Position numbers and translations under genes: made by a program. A stretch of DNA of 12,803 nucleotides from SHLJ01 sp041618535 (lineage in GTDB: Bacteria; Bacteroidota; Bacteroidia; Flavobacteriales; Flavobacteriaceae), in the NCBI GenBank assembly GCA_041618535.1, contig JBFKFP010000076.1, positions 1 through 12,803 of the forward strand, read 5' to 3'. Below, piece after piece: positions 8,326 to 12,803 of the stretch. Position 1 is the stretch's first letter, and every line of letters begins with the position of its first letter. The notes beneath the pieces are model-generated. The model did no database searches. It was not told where the DNA came from and saw only the letters and a program-made list of their open reading frames with translations.

Positions 8326-8333
8326 CAAAGGTA
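8326..8333 (-). promoter_or_regulatory. -7 box (TACCTTTG) for the cold-shock gene
   Basis: On the minus strand these bases read TACCTTTG, an exact fit to TAnnTTTG. The -33 region is weak, with no clear TTG at the right spacing. If used, transcription would start near 8320 and give a leader of more than 300 bases. Confidence 0.4.
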
Positions 8334-8544
8334 TGCCTAATATATCGAACCTAGGCATGATTTTTGATTTATTTGGGTAAATATAATTTAACTTATTGTA
8401 AAACAGTCAGTTAAATGTTAAAGTGAATTTAATAAAAACTGCATTTCATCGAATTTATGCCCGAATAATTAAACCCGGACCGCTTTTTGCAGTCATAGTA
8501 ATAAAGATTGTTAAGAAGTTAAGTTAAATTAAAAAACGAAAGCT
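8334..8544. other. AT-rich intergenic region without a supported gene
   Basis: This stretch separates the candidate csp promoter from the microgene. It is AT-rich, with many short T and A runs. It must contain the promoter of the microgene if that is transcribed alone. A TTTTTG at 8484-8489 could be a -33 element, but no TAnnTTTG lies at the expected distance. I see no RNA gene or strong repeat. Confidence 0.4.
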
Positions 8545-8643
8545 ATGAAAAAGTTAATTACCAAAATGAAGGCCCGACTTAAAAAATGGTATGCCATACT
8601 GGAAGTTTATGCAAATGCCTCAAGCTATGCCATACACAGATAG
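8545..8643 (+). CDS. 32-residue basic helical microprotein
   Basis: This short frame runs from ATG at 8545 to TAG at 8641-8643. It encodes MKKLITKMKARLKKWYAILE and then VYANASSYAIHR. The first 20 residues would form an amphipathic, strongly basic helix with aromatic residues at one end. I do not recognise a family; the layout is loosely like DUF1127-type small basic proteins, but that is only an impression. Its reality is supported by a strong terminator 27 bases after the stop, by a surrounding region otherwise free of genes, and by an A-rich upstream segment (AAAAAACGAAAGCT) typical of Bacteroidota translation starts. It could instead be the visible part of a small regulatory RNA ending at that terminator. 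Confidence 0.45.
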   Translation: MKKLITKMKARLKKWYAILEVYANASSYAIHR

Positions 8644-8669
8644 AATCAATCCATTCTTTAAGTTGAGAT

Positions 8670-8701
8670 AAATCCCCTGACATGATGTTTGGGGATTTTT
8701 T
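8670..8701 (+). terminator. rho-independent terminator after the microgene
   Basis: AAATCCCC (8670-8677) pairs perfectly with GGGGATTT (8691-8698) around a 13-base loop, and the right arm merges into a run of six T ending at 8701. It proves a plus-strand transcript ends here even though the only upstream gene candidate is the 32-residue frame. Confidence 0.88.
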
Positions 8702-8813
8702 ATTTTCAATTTGAAACAATATTCACGATGAAAATCACTATTGATTAGCTGGCAGTGAGATTTTGACAGGGATTATTTTCATTATGAAAGTAAAGTCATG
8801 AAAGTCAGCTTCT

Positions 8814-8829
8814 TATGATAAAAGTCATA
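8814..8829. promoter_or_regulatory. Crp/Fnr-type operator, TATGA-N6-TCATA
   Basis: TATGA (8814-8818) and TCATA (8825-8829) are exact reverse complements separated by six bases. This is the arm length and spacing of Crp/Fnr-family sites (TGTGA-N6-TCACA, TTGAT-N4-ATCAA). Its centre (8821.5) lies about 41-43 bases before the start expected from the downstream -7-like box at 8851-8858, the classical activating position. The regulator is not identified. Confidence 0.45.
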
Positions 8830-8832
8830 GGT

Positions 8833-8858
8833 TATTTTTGTCCAATTTCTTATCCTTG
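8833..8858 (+). promoter_or_regulatory. two alternative -7 boxes for the peptidase-like gene
   Basis: TATTTTTG (8833-8840) matches TAnnTTTG exactly. TATCCTTG (8851-8858) differs at one base. Neither has a good -33 TTG upstream. The second is placed so that the Crp/Fnr-type dyad would sit near -42, which suggests an activator-dependent promoter. The leader would be about 90-110 bases long. Confidence 0.4.
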
Positions 8859-8954
8859 GCCATATTCAAATAGCTTTTCTTAAGGTTCTCCTGATACTTC
8901 CTCAATTACTTGTTCTGAGTAATAGAATTATTAACTATAAAAACATTATAGAGT

Positions 8955-10637
8955 ATGAGAACAAAAGAAATTATTTCGAGGCCTGATCTTCTCAAGATCG
9001 GTCTCAAAGAAAAATTACCGGTTGATTTTCTAAAGCAGCTGGTTGACATTCAGGCTTCATTTATTTGGAACGTCCCGTTCATGACAGGCAAGGAATTTCC
9101 TGTACTGGATGAACACGGCAACTTATTTGCCTATGTATTCCCATTATTTGAAAAGTCTGAACGCTATCCCGAGCGGGAGGAATTGTACGAATTCGTATCC
9201 GAATACAGGGAAGAATTCGTTGAGTTCAAAGCAGAGGACGTCGATGAGGATGTTGAATTTATCCCGGTTTCCGAGTATCGTTACTGGCTGGATAAAGAAT
9301 TTACATCAAAATTCAGGAAACAGTTTAAATTCCTGGGCTCAGTTTATGTTTCAGCTACAAAGAAGAACTTCCCGATTTTGAAGTTCACCAAGGCTATTCA
9401 TCCATTATTCCTGACCCGGGACGAAGCCTATCACAAGGCTGAGAAATTCCTTGAAACCAAGGATGTAAAGCTGGAGAACATTTATTTCTTCGGACCAGAA
9501 GGCGAATACTATGAATTCGCAACAGAGTACAGGAAGATTTTGATGCATCCATTTACACTCGAGATCATTGAGCATAAGGACGTATTGGATACAATCAATA
9601 CAGGGATCAAACTTCCAGAATTGGAGAAAGAGGTTGAAATGGCCTGGGATAAAATGATCGAGATGCTTTACGAAGAGCCGCTACGGACCTTTGCAAACTT
9701 CAAGTTCATTCCGGACTATGAAATGATACCTGTTTTCAACAAGACCTATTGGTCTGCTCCTACGGCATGGACCATGGCCCTGGGATATTTTGACAATTAT
9801 GTGCAGGGCAAATATCCGAAACTTGGCTATGGCCGCTTGATCGATTTCTGGTACTATAACAAGGAAAGCAAGACTATGGTGCCTAACCTGATCGATAAGC
9901 TTCTTAACGAGGACATCGGTACAGGATTAACCGATCTTGAAACCACTGTAAACAATACCTGTGGCTATGACTTTGATATCCATCATTATACTGTGGGCAC
10001 TCCATTGAATGAATACGGTTGGCGCAAACTTAAAGAGGTGATCAATGCTGGCAGGCCTGCGCTCTGGTATTCAAAATTCCTTGCAGAAATGCCTGAGGGA
10101 GATAGGGATCATGTGAAGCTGGTATTTGGTTATGGTAATTTAGGATTGCAGAAAATGGTATTCAGCCTGAACACATTCGGCCCTACCTTTATGGATCAAT
10201 TTGAATGTCTGCCATTTGACCAGTGGAGAGGGAATGAAGAAGCCATGATCAAAATTGGTTACTTCAGGCCCGGTGGAGGAATAAAAGGCAGCAAGTTATT
10301 CTTGCAGTATCCTAAGGGTGGCGAGGAATTCAAGCTTAAGGAAGACATCCCGATTAAATGGGAAGCCATAGGCGGATTGTTCCGAACTGTAGATCTCTTC
10401 TACTCTATCGATAATGGATTAAGCTGGAAGAAGATCAGAAAGGACATCGTTTCCAAGCCTGGTTTGAACACCTTCTTCTGGAAACCTGATAAAGTCTCCG
10501 ATACGTATATGATCCGTATCATGGGTTACGGCCGCTATCTTGAGAAAGTTGGCCTGGACGAGCTCAGGAAACCAGATTTCGAGGAATTCTACATCGCCGG
10601 TGACGGCATGAAGTATAACTTCAAAGTTGTTAAATAG
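8955..10637 (+). CDS. papain/C39-like peptidase homologue with Cys-to-Ser replacement, plus C-terminal Ig-like domain
   Basis: I know no named family for this 560-residue protein. It has no signal peptide or membrane segment, so it appears cytoplasmic. Residues ~40-205 hold two loosely similar segments, each with a YEF-x-[ST]-EYR motif (78-85 and 186-193), possibly propeptide-like. Residues ~255-425 resemble a papain/C39-type peptidase. WSAPTAWTMALGYFDN (266-281) matches the nucleophile helix usually read as CGPTxxxMxLGYxD, but Ser267 replaces cysteine. DHVKLVFGYGN (385-395) offers the histidine (H386), and SLNTFG (404-409) offers an Asn like the NSWG of papains. Residues ~448-525 (YPKGGEEFKL, DLFYSIDNGLSWKKI, YMIRI) look like the Kre9/KNH-type beta-sandwich usually found in secreted proteins. 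It stands alone between a regulated promoter and a terminator. Either a pseudo-enzyme or a serine variant is possible. The ATG at 8955 follows an A-rich start region. Confidence 0.75.
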   Translation: MRTKEIISRPDLLKIGLKEKLPVDFLKQLVDIQASFIWNVPFMTGKEFPVLDEHGNLFAYVFPLFEKSERYPEREELYEFVSEYREEFVEFKAEDVDEDVEFIPVSEYRYWLDKEFTSKFRKQFKFLGSVYVSATKKNFPILKFTKAIHPLFLTRDEAYHKAEKFLETKDVKLENIYFFGPEGEYYEFATEYRKILMHPFTLEIIEHKDVLDTINTGIKLPELEKEVEMAWDKMIEMLYEEPLRTFANFKFIPDYEMIPVFNKTYWSAPTAWTMALGYFDNYVQGKYPKLGYGRLIDFWYYNKESKTMVPNLIDKLLNEDIGTGLTDLETTVNNTCGYDFDIHHYTVGTPLNEYGWRKLKEVINAGRPALWYSKFLAEMPEGDRDHVKLVFGYGNLGLQKMVFSLNTFGPTFMDQFECLPFDQWRGNEEAMIKIGYFRPGGGIKGSKLFLQYPKGGEEFKLKEDIPIKWEAIGGLFRTVDLFYSIDNGLSWKKIRKDIVSKPGLNTFFWKPDKVSDTYMIRIMGYGRYLEKVGLDELRKPDFEEFYIAGDGMKYNFKVVK

Positions 10638-10677
10638 GATCTTGCGAAATTGATGTGATTCGCAGGGTTAATGAAGG

Positions 10678-10706
10678 TCCCCCGATCTATGGTCGGGGGA
10701 TTTTTT
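10678..10706 (+). terminator. rho-independent terminator after the peptidase-like gene
   Basis: TCCCCCGA (10678-10685) and TCGGGGGA (10693-10700) form a perfect 8-bp, GC-rich stem with a 7-base loop, followed by six T (10701-10706). A smaller hairpin, TGCGAA/TTCGCA (10643-10648 with 10659-10664), lies between it and the stop codon. Confidence 0.93.
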
Positions 10707-10748
10707 ATATTTGATCATCACGGAGTCAGGAAAAGCTCAAGTGATTTT

Positions 10749-10777
10749 TTGAATTTATCCCTGATTCGCTATTTTTA
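10749..10777 (+). promoter_or_regulatory. promoter of the deoxyribonucleotidase-like gene
   Basis: TTG (10749-10751, within TTTTTTG) and TATTTTTA (10770-10777) are 18 bases apart. This fits the Bacteroidota -33/-7 arrangement with one mismatch in TAnnTTTG. The predicted start falls at about 10783-10786, right at the ATG (10785), so the mRNA may have almost no leader. Confidence 0.5.
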
Positions 10778-10784
10778 GATTATA

Positions 10785-11339
10785 ATGAAAATTTTTGTTG
10801 ACATGGACGAGGTCCTGGCCGATACCTACAGCAAGCACCTCGAGTTATACAACCAGGAATTCAGCCTCTCATTAACCAAGGCCGACTGTCACGGTGGCGA
10901 GGCATGGGAGAATGTGCCCGAGGCCAGGCGTGAGTCGGTTTTCAGGCATATGCATACCCCGGGTTTTTTCAGGAGCCTAGACCCTATTCCGGGCAGCCAG
11001 AAGATCATGAAACTTTTGTGTGAAAGGCATGAGGTGTATGTAGCCTCGGCAGCCATGGAGTTCCCTCAGAGCCTCAAGGAGAAGAGCGACTGGCTTGATG
11101 AGCATTTTCCTTTTGTCCACTGGCGGAACCGTATACTATGCGGTGATAAGCACGTCCTTAAAGGCGACCTGCTTATAGACGACCGCATGCACAATCTGGA
11201 ACATTTTGAGGGGCGCACCATCATGTTCACCTCGCCTCACAATGTGCACGTGAAAGGATGCGAACGCGTGGACAACTGGGATGAACTGGGCCGTTTGCTA
11301 CTAGAGCCCAGGCTGGTACGCAGGCATCTCAACCGTTAA
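10785..11339 (+). CDS. 5'(3')-deoxyribonucleotidase-like HAD hydrolase (NT5C type)
   Basis: This 184-residue cytosolic phosphatase of the HAD superfamily most resembles 5'(3')-deoxyribonucleotidases, which remove phosphate from deoxynucleoside monophosphates and help balance dNTP pools. HAD motif I is at the N-terminus as DMDEVLAD (6-13), with the nucleophile D6 and acid/base D8. Motif II is the serine of VASAAMEF (S88). The motif III lysine is probably K100, ahead of SDWLDEHFPF. Motif IV is LLIDDR (129-134), with D132 and D133 as the metal ligands. The short helical cap (about 14-65) and overall length fit the NT5C group. All key residues are present, so it should be active. It is transcribed from its own promoter and ends overlapping a convergent small gene by 11 bases. 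The start is fixed by motif I beginning at residue 6. Confidence 0.88.
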   Translation: MKIFVDMDEVLADTYSKHLELYNQEFSLSLTKADCHGGEAWENVPEARRESVFRHMHTPGFFRSLDPIPGSQKIMKLLCERHEVYVASAAMEFPQSLKEKSDWLDEHFPFVHWRNRILCGDKHVLKGDLLIDDRMHNLEHFEGRTIMFTSPHNVHVKGCERVDNWDELGRLLLEPRLVRRHLNR

Positions 11340-11490
11340 GTTCCCGCTCCATAAGCTGGATCTTCAACTTTAAGAATTTCATCAGCCTGAAAAAAAGCAT
11401 CAGGCCGAGGAGGGCAAAAACTGCCATTATCAGAAACCAAACAAAAATAACCCAGTCGTCGTTGGTTACAATTGCATTCAAGATGACCAT
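11329..11490 (-). CDS. 53-residue single-helix membrane protein (paralogue B)
   Basis: I translated this small gene by hand from ATG at 11490-11488 to TGA at 11331-11329. It begins MVILNAIVTNDDWVIFVWFL. A hydrophobic helix (about 13-34) is followed by a basic, amphipathic tail containing RLMKFLKLKIQL (35-46). It matches the upstream neighbour in length exactly and in about 20 of 53 positions without gaps, mostly in the last 26 residues. The start lies 3 bases after the neighbour's stop codon, so the two are almost surely co-transcribed and translationally coupled. Its 3' end overlaps the convergent nucleotidase gene by 11 bases. By composition the N-terminus should face the periplasm and the basic tail the cytoplasm. 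Function unknown. Confidence 0.72.
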   Translation of the reverse strand: MVILNAIVTNDDWVIFVWFLIMAVFALLGLMLFFRLMKFLKLKIQLMERELNG

Positions 11491-11493
11491 ACT

Positions 11494-11655
11494 TTATTCC
11501 TTTAATCGTTTCTCGGTAAGTTGAATGCAGAGTTTCAAGTATTTCATAAGCCTGAGGTACAGCCACAGGCCCAGCACAAAATATGCAGCCTTGACGATAA
11601 AACCCAGGTAGGCAAACCACATGCCGTCCTGTGTTAAAATAGCGGGGGTTTCCAT
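11494..11655 (-). CDS. 53-residue single-helix membrane protein (paralogue A)
   Basis: This gene is the first of the tandem pair, from ATG at 11655-11653 to TAA at 11496-11494. It begins METPAILTQDGMWFAYLGFI. One hydrophobic helix (about 13-34, including YFVLGLWLYL) leads into a basic tail with RLMKYLKLCIQL (35-46). The identical spacing of W13, LGL (28-30) and RLMK (35-38) in the next gene shows a common origin by tandem duplication. A single Cys43 in the tail replaces Lys in the paralogue. No signal cleavage site or lipobox is present. I recognise no family. The upstream region is AT-rich without a convincing TAnnTTTG. Confidence 0.72.
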   Translation of the reverse strand: METPAILTQDGMWFAYLGFIVKAAYFVLGLWLYLRLMKYLKLCIQLTEKRLKE

Positions 11656-11920
11656 TGAAAAGAATTTAAAGGGATTAATGCTGAATTAAATTACTAAAAA
11701 AAAAAGAGTGAAATGGAAAAAGGCAATGCAATCGATTTCGGAGACCCTTGAATTTGGTTTCAGACCAATTAACATAAAACGTGAAGAAAACAATGGAAAG
11801 ATTAATTCCATTTAATAAACCAAACTCACCCATCATAAATTACATTGCCTTAACTAACTACCAATCAATTCAAGAATAAATATATAGAATATTTTCTATA
11901 TATCAAAATAAAAAAATAAT
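11656..11920. other. AT-rich spacer between two minus-strand units
   Basis: There is no gene in this region. It contains a run of about ten A (11696-11705) and a perfect 10-bp AT inverted repeat, ATATATAGAA (11880-11889) with TTCTATATAT (11894-11903), loop TATT. The repeat lies 17 bases beyond the stop codon of the right-edge gene and could mark its 3' end, though it lacks a clear following T run. The spacer must also hold the promoter of the small membrane protein pair. Confidence 0.4.
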
Positions 11921-12803
11921 CTAATCAATACTCATTAAAATATGACTTAAGGATTCTCCAGTAGATAGTCTAAAGTCTATTCTCATAGAGTATAATCTGG
12001 TCATTTTAAAAGGCAGCCAGTCAATTTCAATTCCAGTAGTTAATATTCCTCTTAATTCAAGACGTAAGAGGTCATCATCCGGATAAGTATTGATATCGTA
12101 AAAATCATATTGCTCCCATTGATATAATGTATTGTTGCCTACTATATTCGATTCAACCTCCAATATTTCCATTGTGTTTGTGGATCCTGAATCAGGAACT
12201 TCAGCCTGAACCGTAACAATAATGCTGGTATTGAAAAGATCGCTCACTTCAAATTCATAGTTAGTAGTTCTGGTTTGATTGTCAAATTCAATGATTTCCT
12301 CCGCGATGAATTGAAATTCATTAGTTTGGTAATTGAAATAATTTGCAAATTCCTGAAAATCTGCAAAACTAATCGTTTCATCAGGTGAAGAGGGAATAAA
12401 AAATTCATAATGATCTGGTCCAATCAAATCATTCAACTGTTCCGATAACCTCTGAAATTCGCTTCCAATTAATATTCCAGACTGTAATGATTCAATCTCT
12501 GATGGATTATCGACACATTGATTCATATCGTCACATCCATTTGGACAAGGGTCTCCATTAACATCAAAACAATTCTCGGGAGGAGAACATTCCACAAGAT
12601 CTCTCATACTTCGGTTGTGCTCAGTGTAAATAAACTCTACAACCACCGTTACTATACACTCACCAGGATGCTGACAAACGCTATTCGAACCGAATTCAAA
12701 AGTTTCTCCAGTTGGAATAGTATGATATACCGTAACCACTATCACATAAATACCACCTCCAGTTGAGTTTTCTCCGATCGGGATTCCTCCTTCGGTCGAT
12801 CCT
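11921..12803 (-). CDS. hypothetical acidic protein, N-terminus cut by window edge
   Basis: The frame is open from the right window edge (first whole codon at 12802) to a stop at 11921-11923, about 293 residues. A GTG at 12745-12743 could be read as a start, but the frame continues upstream without a stop (GSTEGGIPIGENSTGGGIY), so the real start is probably outside. I recognise no family. The visible N-terminal part has seven cysteines within about 54 residues, including ECSPPENCFDVNGDPCPNGC, which looks like a disulfide-rich or calcium-loop segment and suggests export. The rest is acidic and beta-rich, with many Asn, Asp, Glu and Thr. Codon use is clearly AT-richer than in the genes to the left. 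It may belong to a recently acquired or strain-variable block. Confidence 0.65.
   Translation of the reverse strand, partial: GSTEGGIPIGENSTGGGIYVIVVTVYHTIPTGETFEFGSNSVCQHPGECIVTVVVEFIYTEHNRSMRDLVECSPPENCFDVNGDPCPNGCDDMNQCVDNPSEIESLQSGILIGSEFQRLSEQLNDLIGPDHYEFFIPSSPDETISFADFQEFANYFNYQTNEFQFIAEEIIEFDNQTRTTNYEFEVSDLFNTSIIVTVQAEVPDSGSTNTMEILEVESNIVGNNTLYQWEQYDFYDINTYPDDDLLRLELRGILTTGIEIDWLPFKMTRLYSMRIDFRLSTGESLSHILMSID

Larger units (their letters stand above)
8702..8954 (+). promoter_or_regulatory. upstream regulatory region of the peptidase-like gene
   Basis: There is no credible gene here, only very short frames such as a 22-codon one at 8815-8883. The region holds an imperfect inverted repeat (AAAATCACT at 8731-8739 against AGTGAGATTTT at 8754-8764). 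An Fnr-like half-matched site, TTGAC-N4-ATTAT, sits around 8763-8776. AAAGTCA occurs three times (8792, 8801, 8821). A perfect dyad and promoter boxes are listed separately. Confidence 0.5.

Noticed and set aside
8815..8883. 22-codon plus-strand frame before the peptidase-like gene
   Set aside because: Its ATG lies inside the Crp/Fnr-type dyad and the candidate -7 boxes fall within it, so it is unlikely to be transcribed as a whole.
11336..11620. 94-codon minus-strand open frame
   Set aside because: It is in a different frame from the two paralogous 53-residue genes it overlaps; the paralogy shows which frame is real.
12518..12766. 82-codon plus-strand open frame
   Set aside because: It is antisense to the partial right-edge gene, whose frame is longer and open to the window edge.

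Overview
The window looks like a chromosomal segment from a member of the Bacteroidota. Three things support this. Promoter-like boxes resembling TAnnTTTG precede several genes. Recognisable Shine-Dalgarno sequences are scarce. The protein set fits the phylum: a DUF6607-like secreted protein, a small cold-shock protein starting MREGTVKFFN, and a two-subunit IorAB-type molybdenum oxidoreductase. Genus and family cannot be read from the sequence. I see no tRNA, rRNA, insertion sequence, phage or CRISPR array.

Layout. On the minus strand at the left edge are the catalytic subunit (1-1542, C-terminus outside the window) and the 2Fe-2S subunit (1535-2041) of a xanthine-dehydrogenase-family enzyme, overlapping by 8 bases. 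Upstream of them is a minus-strand secreted DUF6607-like protein (2132-3052). It is divergent from a 730-residue cation-chloride-cotransporter-like permease (3274-5466, plus). A minus-strand MFS transporter (5512-6717) converges on the permease. Next come an orphan 92-residue protein (6793-7071, plus) and a six-helix membrane protein (7065-7709, minus), whose 3' ends overlap by 7 bases. A cold-shock gene (7812-8003, minus) has a clear terminator and apparently a long structured leader.

From 8004 to 8954 the window is gene-poor. It holds the csp leader, a 32-codon microgene (8545-8643) followed by a strong terminator, and a regulatory region with a perfect Crp/Fnr-type dyad. That region precedes a 560-residue protein (8955-10637) whose central part resembles a papain/C39-type peptidase with serine where the catalytic cysteine should be. 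A terminator follows, then a 5'(3')-deoxyribonucleotidase-like HAD gene (10785-11339) whose promoter lies so close to the ATG that the mRNA may be leaderless. Converging on it is a two-gene minus-strand unit of 53-residue single-helix membrane proteins (11329-11490, 11494-11655) that are clearly paralogues. After an AT-rich spacer the window ends in an AT-richer, partial minus-strand gene of unknown function (11921-12803).

Most genes look like independent transcription units. The only clear multi-gene units are the molybdenum enzyme pair and the small membrane protein pair. The parts most worth a second look are the Cys-to-Ser peptidase-like protein with its Crp/Fnr-like control region, the microgene, the csp leader, and the tandem mini membrane proteins. 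No known defence or mobile system was found.
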